DNA of 64,000 nt from Flavisolibacter amylovorans. GTDB taxonomy: Bacteria > Bacteroidota > Bacteroidia > Chitinophagales > Chitinophagaceae. Below the pieces are notes generated by a model. It saw only the letters and a list, made by a program, of their open reading frames with translations. It did not search any database and was not told the DNA's origin. The stretch covers positions 1 to 64,000 of the forward strand of contig NZ_BAABGY010000019.1 in the NCBI RefSeq assembly GCF_039541815.1. Reading direction: 5' to 3'. A program made the position numbers and the translations under genes. Shown here piece after piece: positions 7,061-16,749 of the stretch (position 1 is its first letter; every line of letters begins with the position of its first letter).

Positions 7061-8413
7061 ATGTTGGAGAAAATGTTCGGCTGGAAACGGAAGAAGGAGG
7101 AAGAGGAGCCGCTGCCCCCACCGGGTGCCGCCCCTGCCCCTGCCATCACCTTTGGCCGCTACTCCGACAACAACAAGCCCCTCGCCAAGGTGGAGCGCTG
7201 GAACGAGGCCGAGGCCCTCTTCAAGGAGAAAAAGGTTTACGAAAGCATCCAGGCCTTCTTCGACTATCTCCGCGACGAGCTGGCCGACAACGTGCAGCAC
7301 AGCCCCGGCGCCGACGGCAGCAGCGGTACCTTCGTGATCCAGCAGGGCTCCAAGATCGTGCGCGGCTTTTACAACGGGCAGCTGTTCGAGGCCCAGGTGC
7401 CCCTCGCCGCCATGCCCCAGCCCTCGGTGCCCGTGATGCGGCGCCTGCTGGAGATGAACTTCACCCTCTATTACACGCGCTACGCCCTCAAAGACGAGCG
7501 CCTCTGCATGCTCTTCGACTCCGACATCGCCACGGCCTCACCCTCCAAGCTCTACTACGGACTGAAGGAGCTCGCCACCAAGGCCGACAAGCAGGACGAC
7601 CTGCTGGTGCAGGACTTCACGGCCCTGCTCCCGGTGGAAACAGAGCACGTGGTCACGATCCCCGACGAAGAGAAGGAGGTCAAGTACCGGCACCTGCAGG
7701 GCTGGATCAAGGAGACGCTCGAGCTCATCGAGACGGTGGACGCCGACAAGTATTCCGGCGGCATCGCCTACCTCCTGCTGGCCCTTGCCTACCGCATCGA
7801 CTTCCTGCTGGTGCCTGAGGGCAAGCTGTTACTGAACATCGAGAAGATCGTGGACATCTACTTCAAGAAGGACGACCGCCCCGTGACCGAGAAGAACCAG
7901 GACATGGTGGACGAGTTCGGGAAGCTGGCCGCCCGCAGCCGCGAGGAGGTGTTTCCCTACCTGTTCCGGAGCAAGTATACCTTCTCCATCGTGCTGCCGC
8001 AGGCGCACAAGACGGTGTCGGACGCCATCTACAACGCCAACCAGAATATCGGCTGGTACAAGGAGAACAAGCATTTCGCCATCGCGGCCAAGATCTCGGA
8101 GTACGGCTTTGCCTATTGCCAGTATTCCTACAGCCTGCCCCGCCCGCTCACGGAGTTCTTCCAGCTCTTCATGATGGTGAACTACCCGACGTTCTTTACC
8201 GAGCTCGGCTTCCCGGTGCAGTATTACAACCCCGAGACCCAGGAATTCAAACAGGACGCTATCCTGAAGGCCGTGGAATCGATCGAGGAGGCCTGGAAAG
8301 GCAAGTATCCCGATATGAAGATGCGCCCCGACAAGCTCAAGTTCGATTCGCTGGTGAGCTTCAACCAGAGCTTCACGGGCGAGATCGAGTTCCTGAATAT
8401 GGAAACGAAATAG
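7061..8413 (+). CDS. Conserved hypothetical protein, about 450 residues
   Basis: I do not recognise the family. The ATG at 7061 gives a protein beginning MLEKMFGWKRKKEEEE, a basic then acidic stretch without a signal peptide, so it is probably cytosolic. After a Pro/Ala-rich linker the rest looks largely helical and rich in Tyr, Phe, Lys and Glu ('LYYTRYALKDERLCMLFDSD', 'QNIGWYKENKHFAIAAKISE'). The GC-rich sequence and its codon use match the chromosome. The next gene on the same strand, a cytosolic trypsin-like protease, follows after 180 bp of repeats. A functional link between the two is possible but unproven. In-frame sequence upstream to 6986 lacks a better start. Confidence 0.75.
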   Translation: MLEKMFGWKRKKEEEEPLPPPGAAPAPAITFGRYSDNNKPLAKVERWNEAEALFKEKKVYESIQAFFDYLRDELADNVQHSPGADGSSGTFVIQQGSKIVRGFYNGQLFEAQVPLAAMPQPSVPVMRRLLEMNFTLYYTRYALKDERLCMLFDSDIATASPSKLYYGLKELATKADKQDDLLVQDFTALLPVETEHVVTIPDEEKEVKYRHLQGWIKETLELIETVDADKYSGGIAYLLLALAYRIDFLLVPEGKLLLNIEKIVDIYFKKDDRPVTEKNQDMVDEFGKLAARSREEVFPYLFRSKYTFSIVLPQAHKTVSDAIYNANQNIGWYKENKHFAIAAKISEYGFAYCQYSYSLPRPLTEFFQLFMMVNYPTFFTELGFPVQYYNPETQEFKQDAILKAVESIEEAWKGKYPDMKMRPDKLKFDSLVSFNQSFTGEIEFLNMETK

Positions 8414-8596
8414 CGAATGTGCTAATGGGGTAATGTGCTGATGAAGGTTTAGAAAGGTTCAGAGAGGTTCAGGAGGGTTTAGAAAGGTTCAGGGCAGTTG
8501 GTAGGTACCCGGCAATAGAGCATTGAAAGGTTTTGGACGGTTGGTAGGTACCGCGTTACCAATAAACTAATAGACCAATAGACAAATAAACAGACT
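8414..8596. repeat. Three quasi-tandem repeat vocabularies in a row
   Basis: 8414-8440: TAATGGGG/TAATGTGC words starting at the stop codon. 8441-8545: ten-base GGTTTAGAAA/GGTTCAGAGA words, degenerating into 'ggttggtaggtacc' twice. 8564-8592: 'ccaataaactaatagaccaa' words that run up to the start codon of the protease. Confidence 0.8.
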
Positions 8597-9700
8597 TTGA
8601 ACACGCAGCAGATCATAGAGCTTTACCGGCCGGCGATCATCCAGATCGCGACGCAGACGAGCACGGGCACAGGCTTCTACGTAAAGGAGTTCGACCTCAT
8701 CGTGACCAACGAGCACGTGGTGGGCAAGAACGCGGAGGTGACCATCGCCGGGCGCAACTTCGAGCGGCGCCTGGCGCGCGTGTGGTACACCGACAAGAAG
8801 CACGACCTCGCCTTCCTGCAGCCGCCCGCCGAGGTACAGATCCCGGAGATCCGCCTCGGCGACTATAAAGACGTGCACGACGGCGCCGTGGTGGTGGCCA
8901 TCGGGCACCCGTTCGGGCTCAACTACACGGCCACGCAGGGTGTGATCTCCAAAGCTGACCGCATCCGCGACGGCATCAAGTACATCCAGATCGACGCCGC
9001 CATCAACCCCGGCAACTCGGGCGGCCCGCTCGTGGCCAAGAGCGGCGAGGTGATCGGCGTCAACTCGTTCATCATCCGTGGCGGCGACAACCTCGGCTTC
9101 GCCCTCCCGGTGAGCTACCTCCGCGAAGCGCTGGCCCTTTACAACCCGCATCGCGGCGACCCCTCCACGCGCTGTCATAGCTGCGACACCCTCGTAACGC
9201 CCACCAATATCGACGCCACCAAGTACTGCCCCTTCTGCGGCACGGAGGTGAAGCTCCCGCAGCTGCCCGAAAAGGAGGCAAAGCCCGTGGGCGTAGCCAA
9301 AACGGTGGAGGAGATCTTGAAGGAGCTCGGCAAGGATGTGAAGCTCGCGCGCGACGGGGTCAACAACTGGACGGTGAAGGAAGGCACGGCCAAGATCAAG
9401 ATCAACTACAACCCGGAGAACTTCTTCGTGGCGGGCGATGCCTACCTCTGCCTGCTACCTTCGGACACCGGCCGGATCAAGCCCCTCTACCAGTTCCTGC
9501 TCCAGGAGAACTTCGGGCTCGACGGCCTCGTGCTGAGCTGCCTGAAGCAAAGCATCGTGCTGAGCTGCATCATGTACGACCTCGATATGACCAAGGAATC
9601 CGGCGTGGCCATGTTCCGCAAGCTGTTCCAGAAAGCCGACTATTACGACCAGCTGCTGGAAAAAGAGTACGGCTGCCGCGAGCTGCTCGAGGAAGCATAG
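8597..9700 (+). CDS. Cytosolic trypsin-like serine protease with zinc ribbon and C-terminal YbjN-like domain
   Basis: 367 residues, TTG start at 8597 assumed since no ATG gives the full N-terminus. Residues 1-185 are a chymotrypsin-fold protease of DegP/HtrA type. The catalytic triad is intact: His40 ('TNEHVV'), Asp70 ('KKHDLAFL') and Ser141 ('NPGNSGGPL'). Unlike DegP it has no signal peptide and no PDZ domain. Instead 'CHSC...CPFC' (about 195-215) forms a zinc ribbon, and the last 140 residues look like a YbjN/type III chaperone-like fold ('AYLCLLPSDTGRIKPLYQFLLQENFG'). Such a build suggests regulated proteolysis inside the cell. The protease call is firm; the C-terminal assignment is moderate. 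Confidence 0.88.
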   Translation: MNTQQIIELYRPAIIQIATQTSTGTGFYVKEFDLIVTNEHVVGKNAEVTIAGRNFERRLARVWYTDKKHDLAFLQPPAEVQIPEIRLGDYKDVHDGAVVVAIGHPFGLNYTATQGVISKADRIRDGIKYIQIDAAINPGNSGGPLVAKSGEVIGVNSFIIRGGDNLGFALPVSYLREALALYNPHRGDPSTRCHSCDTLVTPTNIDATKYCPFCGTEVKLPQLPEKEAKPVGVAKTVEEILKELGKDVKLARDGVNNWTVKEGTAKIKINYNPENFFVAGDAYLCLLPSDTGRIKPLYQFLLQENFGLDGLVLSCLKQSIVLSCIMYDLDMTKESGVAMFRKLFQKADYYDQLLEKEYGCRELLEEA

Positions 9701-9926
9701 CCCGGCAGGGACGCGTGTGGACGCGGCAACCGCGGTATTGCGCGCGAGCGCGCCCGCCGATGGCGGCCACGTGCTCAAAGCGGTGCTCCGACGGGCATCT
9801 CATTCCCGTATTTACCCGGTTAAGCCGTCGCTGCCGCAATTCGCGTAGAAAGCGGGGCCGGCGGGGTGGCCGAAGAGCCTGAATGAATAGTTTTGGACGC
9901 CGCTTCCTGCCTTGCGGCCTCCTGTT

Positions 9927-12900
9927 ATGAGACGACGCTTCCTGCCGAAACGCTGGTGCCTGCTTGCCCTTTCCCTGGCCCTTTGCGGTAGCTCCAACGC
10001 CCAATTCAACTTTCCGGGCATCGACGTCACCGGCGTGTCGGCCACCACCGTGTGCCCGGGTGCGCCGCTTACGGTTACCTACACCGCCACCGGGCTTCAG
10101 CCGGGCAACGTATTTGCCGCCTGGCTCATTCCCGCCACCGGCAACACCTACCACCCGCACATCATCGGCACCCTCAGTGCCCACGGCTCCGGCAGCATGC
10201 AGGTGCGCCTGCCTAACGTCATCGCCCCCGGCAACTACCGCATCCAGATCCAATCCAACGACACCCTCTGGAGCTCGTGGACGCTCTCCAGCCCCATCAC
10301 CGTGCGCCCCGTCGCCACGTTCATCCGCTACGGCCCGGCGCCGCTTTGCGCGCTCGGCACCGTCAGCCCCGTGATCACGGGCACCGCCGGCGGCGTCTTC
10401 AGCGCGCCTCCCGGCGTGTCGATCAACCCCGCCACGGGCGTCGTGGACCTCGGCCTGTCGGTCCCCGGCAAATACCGCATCACGTATACCTACCCCGGCG
10501 GCACCTGCAGCGAAGCGCACACCGAGCTCACCATCACCCCGCGCCCCGAAGCCGACCCGCCCGCCAGCCAGGACGTATGCAGCGGCACGCCCACGGCGCC
10601 GGTCGTGTTCACCGGGTCGGCGGCTTATTACGATTGGACCAACAGCAACCCCGCCATCGGGCTGCCGGCCTCCGGGCGCGGCCCGATACCGGCCTTCACC
10701 CCGGTCAATACCACCGGCGCGGCCATCACGGCCACCATCACGGTAACGCCCCGTGCCCGGAAGGTGCTTGCCTTTGCGCCGGCTTACGGCAGTACGTCGC
10801 TCACCGTGTACAACACCGCCAACGACAGCGTGGAGCGCCGGCAGACCGTGCCCTTCCAGCCGTTGTTCAGCGCGCTGTCGCCCGACAGCAGCCGCCTCTA
10901 CCTCGTTACGCGCTTTCACCGCCAGCTGCTGTGCCTCGACACCGAGACCGGCGCCACCATCGGAACGACGCTGCTCGGCGATCAGCCCGCCGGCGTGCGC
11001 GTTTCGCCCGACGGGCGCCGCCTGTTCGTGGCCTGCCTCGACGGCGTGTACGTGTACGGGGCGCAGCCCCTCACCCTTGAAGCCGTGGTGCCCGTGGGCG
11101 GCGCAGCCTACGACGTGCGTCTGAGCCCCGACGGGCGCTATGCCTTTGCCTCGGTACCGGCGTCCGATTACGTGGCCGCCATCAATACCAGCACCCTGCT
11201 GGTGGAGCGCAGGATCACCGTGGGCAACCGGCCGCTGGTGTTCAACTCGGGTCCGCAGCACATGACCCTGTCGCCCGACGGCCAGCGCCTCTACGTACCG
11301 ATCGTGTACGACGGCATTGTGCGGGTGATCAACACGGCAACGCTTTCGGTGCAGCAAACCATCGACGTGGGCGACTTCTGGCTGGGCGCGCTTACGGTAT
11401 CGCCCGACGGCAATACGCTGTACATCTCCTCATGGGACCAGTACCGCGTGCTGATCCATGACGCGCTTACCGGGGCGCACCTCGGGCAGATGTCGACCCC
11501 GTGGTCGACCACGCCGGCGGGCCTTGGAGTAGTGCCCGGGGAGCCCGGCCGCCTTTATGCCGGCACCTCGGGCAACGCCGCCGCTACGCTCGTCTTCGAT
11601 ACGGAAAAGCGGCAGCTGGCGGCCGTACTCCGGTCGGGCGACAACTCCTACAACCTGGGCGAGACCATGGCCGGTGTGCCCGGCTGCGCCGGTACGCCCC
11701 GCACCTTCACCATCACCGTACAGCCGGCCGGCGCGGCTACGCTCCGCTACGACGGAAGCCCCTTTTGCGGCGGGCCGGGCACGGCGGCACCAACCATAAC
11801 CAGCACCCCGGGCGGCACCTTCAGCGCGCCCTCCGGCCTCGCCATCGATGCGGCCACGGGTGTCATCAACCTCGGCACTTCGCTTCCCGGCACCTATACC
11901 GTTTCGTACGCCTACCCCTGTGGTGGCACGGCGGCGACGGCCACGGTACAGATCGAGCAACGGCCCGCGGTTACACTGGACTATGGCAGCGGCCCCCTCT
12001 GCGCGGGCAGCGGCACGGCAGCGCCAGCACTCACCGGCCCTGCCGGCGGCAGCTTCAGTGCCACCCCTGCAGGACTCAGCCTTTCGACCGCCACCGGGCT
12101 CATCGATCTCAGCGGCTCTGTTCCCGGCACTTACTCCGTGGTGTATGCGCTCCCCGCCGGTGGCGCCTGCCCGGCCGGCAGCGGCACGGCCACCGTCACC
12201 GTTCGGGCCCCCGAAGCCGTGGGGCTCGTGGCCGACCAGCAGTATTGCGCGGGCGCGCTGGCGACGCCGCCTCCCTTTACTGGCGCCACCGCGTACAGCT
12301 GGACCAACAGCAACCCGGCCATCGGGCTGCCCGCGGCTGGCAGTGGCCACCTGCCGGCCTTTGTGGCCAGCAACGGCAGCAATGCGCCTGCAAGTGCCCA
12401 GATCACCGTAACCAGTGCTGGCAGCAGCTGCCCCGGGCCGGCGCGCACTTTCAGCATTACCGTGCATCCCGCCCCGCAAGGCCTGCTCCTCCGCCCTGCC
12501 GATTCGGTGCTCTGCCCGGGCACGCCGGTGCCGCTCCATGCTACGGGGGGGACGTCCTACCAATGGAGCGTCAACGGGGTCCCGATCGCGGGCGCTACCG
12601 GCGCCCTGTTCGGGGCCACCGGGCCCGGCCGGTATACCGTGCAGGTGACGAATGCCGCCGGCTGCAGCGCGCCGGCGCCCGGCTTTGTAACGCTCCGGCT
12701 CCCGCCGACGCCGGCAGTTGCTTTTGAGGTGGCGGATACCTGCCAGCATGCGACAGCGCGTTTCCGCAACCCGGCCGGCAACAGCGCCCTCCGCTACAGC
12801 TGGACCTTTGGCGACGGCAACAGCTCCCTGGCCGAGGCACCGGCACACCGCTACGCCACTCCCGGCACCTATACCGTGACCCTGCAGGTGTCGCTGCCCG

Positions 12901-13463
12901 CCTGTTCTGCAGCGACGGCCTCGCTGACGCGGCCGGTAACGATTTTGCCGGCGCCCGCGGCGCAGCGCCTCCCCGACGTGTGGGTGCGCGCCGGCGGGCC
13001 GCAGCAGCTTGAAGCCCGGTTGCTTGCCGGCGCCCGCTATACATGGACGCCCGGCGCCCCGCTCAGCGATCCTGCCAGTGCCAACCCGGTGCTGCTTACC
13101 GACAGCGACGAGCTTTTCCGCATCGGCATGCTGCTGCCCAACGGCTGCGTCGTTACCGACACCCTGCAGGCGAAGGCATACAGCGAGGTGGACATCCTCG
13201 TAGCCGACGGCTTTACGCCCAACAACGACGGGCGCAACGACCGCCTGCACGCGGTGCCGCGCGGCATCCGCGCCTTCCGGTATTTCCGCATCTACAACCG
13301 CTGGGGCGCGCTCGTTTTTGAAACCACCGACTCGGCGCGCGGATGGGACGGCACATACAAGGGCACGCTCCAGGGCGGCTTCAGCTTTGTGTGGATCGCC
13401 GAGGGCGTCGGACAAGAGGGCCAGCGCGTGCTGCGCAAGGGCACGGTGACGGTGATCCGGTAG
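9927..13463 (+). CDS. Type IX secretion (type B) cargo: Ig-like/beta-propeller/PKD adhesin-like protein
   Basis: 1178 residues from the ATG at 9927, with a signal peptide ending 'CGSSNAQ'. Ig-like segments start with 'VCPGAPLTVTYTATG'. About 290-550 is a YVTN-type beta-propeller, with 'LSPDGR'-like blades ('VSPDGRRLFVACLDGVYVYG', 'LSPDGRYAFASV'). More Ig-like repeats follow, then a PKD domain ('YSWTFGDGNSSLAEAPAHRY'). The last 90 residues are the gliding-motility-associated C-terminal domain: 'FTPNNDGRNDRL', 'RIYNRWGALVFET', 'GWDGTYKG'. That domain targets export through the type IX system and surface attachment. The next gene encodes a second cargo of the same class. Confidence 0.95.
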   Translation: MRRRFLPKRWCLLALSLALCGSSNAQFNFPGIDVTGVSATTVCPGAPLTVTYTATGLQPGNVFAAWLIPATGNTYHPHIIGTLSAHGSGSMQVRLPNVIAPGNYRIQIQSNDTLWSSWTLSSPITVRPVATFIRYGPAPLCALGTVSPVITGTAGGVFSAPPGVSINPATGVVDLGLSVPGKYRITYTYPGGTCSEAHTELTITPRPEADPPASQDVCSGTPTAPVVFTGSAAYYDWTNSNPAIGLPASGRGPIPAFTPVNTTGAAITATITVTPRARKVLAFAPAYGSTSLTVYNTANDSVERRQTVPFQPLFSALSPDSSRLYLVTRFHRQLLCLDTETGATIGTTLLGDQPAGVRVSPDGRRLFVACLDGVYVYGAQPLTLEAVVPVGGAAYDVRLSPDGRYAFASVPASDYVAAINTSTLLVERRITVGNRPLVFNSGPQHMTLSPDGQRLYVPIVYDGIVRVINTATLSVQQTIDVGDFWLGALTVSPDGNTLYISSWDQYRVLIHDALTGAHLGQMSTPWSTTPAGLGVVPGEPGRLYAGTSGNAAATLVFDTEKRQLAAVLRSGDNSYNLGETMAGVPGCAGTPRTFTITVQPAGAATLRYDGSPFCGGPGTAAPTITSTPGGTFSAPSGLAIDAATGVINLGTSLPGTYTVSYAYPCGGTAATATVQIEQRPAVTLDYGSGPLCAGSGTAAPALTGPAGGSFSATPAGLSLSTATGLIDLSGSVPGTYSVVYALPAGGACPAGSGTATVTVRAPEAVGLVADQQYCAGALATPPPFTGATAYSWTNSNPAIGLPAAGSGHLPAFVASNGSNAPASAQITVTSAGSSCPGPARTFSITVHPAPQGLLLRPADSVLCPGTPVPLHATGGTSYQWSVNGVPIAGATGALFGATGPGRYTVQVTNAAGCSAPAPGFVTLRLPPTPAVAFEVADTCQHATARFRNPAGNSALRYSWTFGDGNSSLAEAPAHRYATPGTYTVTLQVSLPACSAATASLTRPVTILPAPAAQRLPDVWVRAGGPQQLEARLLAGARYTWTPGAPLSDPASANPVLLTDSDELFRIGMLLPNGCVVTDTLQAKAYSEVDILVADGFTPNNDGRNDRLHAVPRGIRAFRYFRIYNRWGALVFETTDSARGWDGTYKGTLQGGFSFVWIAEGVGQEGQRVLRKGTVTVIR

Positions 13464-13659
13464 CCGCAGGCAGGTGAGGACGCGAGCTCCCGGCGAACGA
13501 TGAAGCTGCCGGTGCACCGGCAGTTGCTTTTCCGGGCGACGGCGCGGAGCGGCGCCTCACGGTCAGGCATGCCCGGTAAGTTGCTTTTCCCTACCTTAGA
13601 ACGTCTGCTTGCGAACTCCCGAATCGCGTTTTCAACACACCACTAACAACTAATTGCCC

Positions 13660-16128
13660 ATGAGCAAGCATCTGCCTCTTCTCGGCGCGGCCCTCTGCTG
13701 CGTCGTGGCCGCCGGCGCACAGACCTATACGCCCATCCCGGTGACCGGCTTCAACCACGACATCTTTGCCGAAGCGGCGCCCAGCGTTGTAGCCACCACC
13801 GACACGGTGCTCGACGCCACCAACCACATCATGTATACCCAGGCTTTCGCCACCGCGGCAGGCATCCCGGGCGGCGTGGTGAGCTCGGGGCTCATCTCCG
13901 ACCCGGGCAACGTGCGGCAGTACCAGCTTGCGCCGTATACCGGCAACAATGCGCTCACGCTGATGCGCAACGTATCGCGGAGCCTCGCCCTCGCGGCGCC
14001 GGCCGCCTACAGCCGCCTCAGCCTGCTGGCCTTTTCTACCGAAGGCGCCAGCACCATCAACATCACGCTGCGCTTTGCCGACGGCACGTCTGCCGTGTAC
14101 GCCGCGAGCCGCTCCGTGTCGGACTGGTTCTTCGCCACTACCAACGTAGTAACCTCCGGCTTCGGCCGGATCAACCGCGTGGCTGCCGCGCCCTATGGGC
14201 AAGACGGGCTTCCGGGCAACCCGCGCTTTTACTACGTCGACTTCAACCTGAACTGCACCGACCAGCTCAAGAACGTGACCGAGGTAGTTCTGACCAACAA
14301 TACCACTACCGGCAGCAACGCGCCCTTCCCCAACGCCGTGATCCTGGCCGTGTCGGGGCAGGCCTATAGCCAGAGCGTGTCGGTGGCCACCGTGAATGCG
14401 GGCTGCGGCACGGCCAACGGCTCCGCCACCCTGCTCATCACCGGCACCACGGGTCCTTACACCGTAAGCTGGAACAGCACGCCGGTGCAGACGGGCCTCA
14501 GCGCCAGCAACCTCGCCGCCGGCAGCTACACCGCCACCATCACCAACGCGTTCGGCTGCAGCAGCACCCAAACCGTGACCATTGCCCAGAATGCCTCCAC
14601 CGTAACGACGAGCGTTGCCGCGGCCCCGGCCACGATCTGCCGCGGCGCCGGCACCCAGCTGAGCGTTACCGGCACCGGGGGCAGCATCGCCACCGCGCTC
14701 TGGAACCCCGGCGGGCTCACAGGCACTACCGTAACGGTATCGCCCACCGCTACCACCGCCTACACCGTCACCGGCACCGACGGGGCAGGCTGCCCCTACA
14801 CCGGCTCCGTAACCGTTACCGTGAACGACCTGCCGGCGGCCGCCGCGGCCACTGGCACGACCATCTGCGGCGGCGCCACCGCTACCCTTACCGTGCAGGG
14901 AGCCGCGGCCGGAAACACCTACAACTGGTATGCGGCCGCTACCGGCGGCACCGCACTCGCTACCGGTACCACCTTCACCACACCCGCGCTCGGCGCCACC
15001 ACCACCTATTACCTCGACGTCGTGAACGGCGCCGGCTGCAGCGCCGCTACGCGTACCCCCGTTACCGTTACCGTGAATCCCCAGCCCACCGCGCCCACGG
15101 TGACGGCGGCCACGGTCTGCGGCGGGGCTACTGTGACACTTACGATCACGAACGTCCAGGCGGGCGCCACCTATACCTGGTACAACGCGGCCACCGGAGG
15201 CACCCTGCTTTTCACGGGCACGGCCTTTACCACACCGGCACTGTCGGCTACGACCACGTATTACGTGGATGCGATGAGCGGCGCCGGCTGCCTCCTCACA
15301 GCGCGCGTGCCCGTCACCGTTACCGTGACGCCGCAGCCGGCCGCGCCCGCGGTGGGCAACGTGTTGGTATGCCCGGGAGCTGCTGCCCAGCTCGACGTGC
15401 AGGCGCCGCAGGCAGGCATCACCTACAGCTGGTTTGCGGCCGCTACCGGCGGCACTGCCCTGTTTACCGGTAGTTCGTTTACCACGCCGGGCATCACAGC
15501 GCCGACCACGTATTACGTACAGGCGGCGAACGGCGCGGGCTGCACGAGCCCCTCGCGCGCCGCCGCCACCGTGACGCCCCTGGCCGTGCTGCCGGCCCCG
15601 GTGGTGACCGTAACCTCCCTGACCAGCAACAGCGTCACCTTCAGCTGGACCGCCGTTCCCGGCGCCACGGGCTACCTCGTGTCGACCAACGGCGGCGCCA
15701 CCACGGCAGCGCCGAGCTCCGGCGCCACCGGTACCACGCACACCGTTACCGGTGCCACCCCGGGCCAGGTGGTCGCGCTCGTGGTGAAGGCGCTCGGCGG
15801 ACAAGCCTGCCAGAACAGCCCCTTCTCTGCGCCGGCATCGGCCACGCCTGCCGACAACCAGGTGTACGTGCCCAACACCTTCACCCCGAATAACGACGGA
15901 AAAAACGACGAGCTCCGCGCCTACAGCACCTCCATCGCCTCCATCGAGTTCCGCGTGTTCGACCAGTGGGGCAACGCCCTCTTCGTAAGTACCGACCCTG
16001 CCCGGGGCTGGGACGGCACCGTGCGCGGCGTCCGCCAGCCGCAAGGCGTGTACATCTACGCCCTCCGCGCCACCATGACCGACGGTGCCGTGCTCACCCG
16101 CAAGGGCTCGGTGAACCTGCTGCGCTAA
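13660..16128 (+). CDS. Type IX secretion (type B) cargo with SprB-like and tandem Ig-like repeats
   Basis: 822 residues from the ATG at 13660, with a signal peptide ending 'VVAAGAQ'. The first 230 residues are a unique beta-rich domain. A SprB-type repeat follows ('GSATLLITGTTGPYTVSWNS', 'GLSASNLAAGSYTATITNA'). Next come three tandem Ig-like repeats of about 80 residues (DNA 14850-15570), each with 'YxWYxAATGGTxLxTGTxFTTP' spacing and a 'TTTYYVDxxxGAGC' end. A fibronectin type III-like domain precedes the C-terminal sorting domain 'FTPNNDGKNDELRAY', 'VFDQWGNALF', 'GWDGTVRG'. Likely a cell-surface adhesin. It forms a pair with the gene at 9927, 197 bp upstream, and ends in a strong terminator (16180-16210). 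Confidence 0.94.
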   Translation: MSKHLPLLGAALCCVVAAGAQTYTPIPVTGFNHDIFAEAAPSVVATTDTVLDATNHIMYTQAFATAAGIPGGVVSSGLISDPGNVRQYQLAPYTGNNALTLMRNVSRSLALAAPAAYSRLSLLAFSTEGASTINITLRFADGTSAVYAASRSVSDWFFATTNVVTSGFGRINRVAAAPYGQDGLPGNPRFYYVDFNLNCTDQLKNVTEVVLTNNTTTGSNAPFPNAVILAVSGQAYSQSVSVATVNAGCGTANGSATLLITGTTGPYTVSWNSTPVQTGLSASNLAAGSYTATITNAFGCSSTQTVTIAQNASTVTTSVAAAPATICRGAGTQLSVTGTGGSIATALWNPGGLTGTTVTVSPTATTAYTVTGTDGAGCPYTGSVTVTVNDLPAAAAATGTTICGGATATLTVQGAAAGNTYNWYAAATGGTALATGTTFTTPALGATTTYYLDVVNGAGCSAATRTPVTVTVNPQPTAPTVTAATVCGGATVTLTITNVQAGATYTWYNAATGGTLLFTGTAFTTPALSATTTYYVDAMSGAGCLLTARVPVTVTVTPQPAAPAVGNVLVCPGAAAQLDVQAPQAGITYSWFAAATGGTALFTGSSFTTPGITAPTTYYVQAANGAGCTSPSRAAATVTPLAVLPAPVVTVTSLTSNSVTFSWTAVPGATGYLVSTNGGATTAAPSSGATGTTHTVTGATPGQVVALVVKALGGQACQNSPFSAPASATPADNQVYVPNTFTPNNDGKNDELRAYSTSIASIEFRVFDQWGNALFVSTDPARGWDGTVRGVRQPQGVYIYALRATMTDGAVLTRKGSVNLLR

Positions 16129-16179
16129 GAGAAGGAACGCAGATTCTTATGATCTAAAGGATGTCCGCAGATAGAACAA

Positions 16180-16210
16180 AATGGCTGCCCGTGAAGGCAG
16201 CCATTTTTTT
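16180..16210 (+). terminator. Rho-independent terminator after the adhesin pair
   Basis: Perfect 10-bp stem AATGGCTGCC/GGCAGCCATT with a 6-nt loop (16180-16205), and seven T in total at its 3' end. Confidence 0.95.
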
Positions 16211-16275
16211 AAGAAAGCCTGCGGCGCTGCTGGCCCGGTGCGACCTTTGGCCCTGAATTTTCTACAGCTATCCCG

Positions 16276-16749
16276 ATGCAAAAGAAGCTGCTCAGCAAAG
16301 AGGAGGCGCTGCAGAAGCTCCGCCAATACTGCGCCTACCAGGAGCGGAGCCACAGCGAGGTGCAGCAGAAGCTGTGGGACCTCGGCGTGCGCCGCGCCGA
16401 CCACGACGAGGTGCTGTCGGCGCTCGTGGAAGACGATTACCTCAACGAGGAGCGCTTTGCCAAGGCCTTTGCGGGCGGCAAGTTCCGCATGAAGGATTGG
16501 GGGCGCAAAAAGATCCTGTACGAGCTGAAGCAAAAAAAAGTAAGCGACTACTGCATCCGCATCGCCATGAAGGAGATCCCTGAAGAAGACTACCACCGCA
16601 CCCTCGAGCGCGTGGCCGAAAAGCGCTGGGAAAGCCTGAAGGGCGAGCAATACCTCGTGCGCCAGAAAAAGACCCAGGATTACCTGATGCAGAAAGGCTA
16701 TGAATACGAGCTCGTGGGCGCCCTCGTGAAGCGGCTGGCAAGTAAATAA
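16276..16749 (+). CDS. recX: RecX-family regulator of RecA
   Basis: 157 residues, the usual RecX length. RecX binds RecA filaments and limits their growth and activity. The three-helix repeats are visible: 'EALQKLRQYCAYQERSHSEVQQKLWDLG' with the conserved R-S-x-x-E(L/V) pattern, then 'LVEDDYLNEERFAKAFAGGKFRMKDWGRKKI' (the 'YLDD.RFA..' and 'G...I..EL' blocks), and 'VSDYCIRIAMKEIPEEDY'. It lies about 12 kb from recA, so the two are not co-transcribed. A block of 8-bp 'gtgctaatggggtaatg' repeats starts right at its stop codon. Confidence 0.93.
   Translation: MQKKLLSKEEALQKLRQYCAYQERSHSEVQQKLWDLGVRRADHDEVLSALVEDDYLNEERFAKAFAGGKFRMKDWGRKKILYELKQKKVSDYCIRIAMKEIPEEDYHRTLERVAEKRWESLKGEQYLVRQKKTQDYLMQKGYEYELVGALVKRLASK

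Noticed and set aside
9570..13517. Long antisense reading frames opposite the adhesin genes
   Set aside because: They mirror GC-rich coding sequence, are rich in Arg/Gly/Ala and lack any domain; the plus-strand proteins are clearly real.
14850..15570. Direct repeats as a CRISPR or DNA repeat array
   Set aside because: They encode three tandem Ig-like protein repeats in one continuous reading frame.
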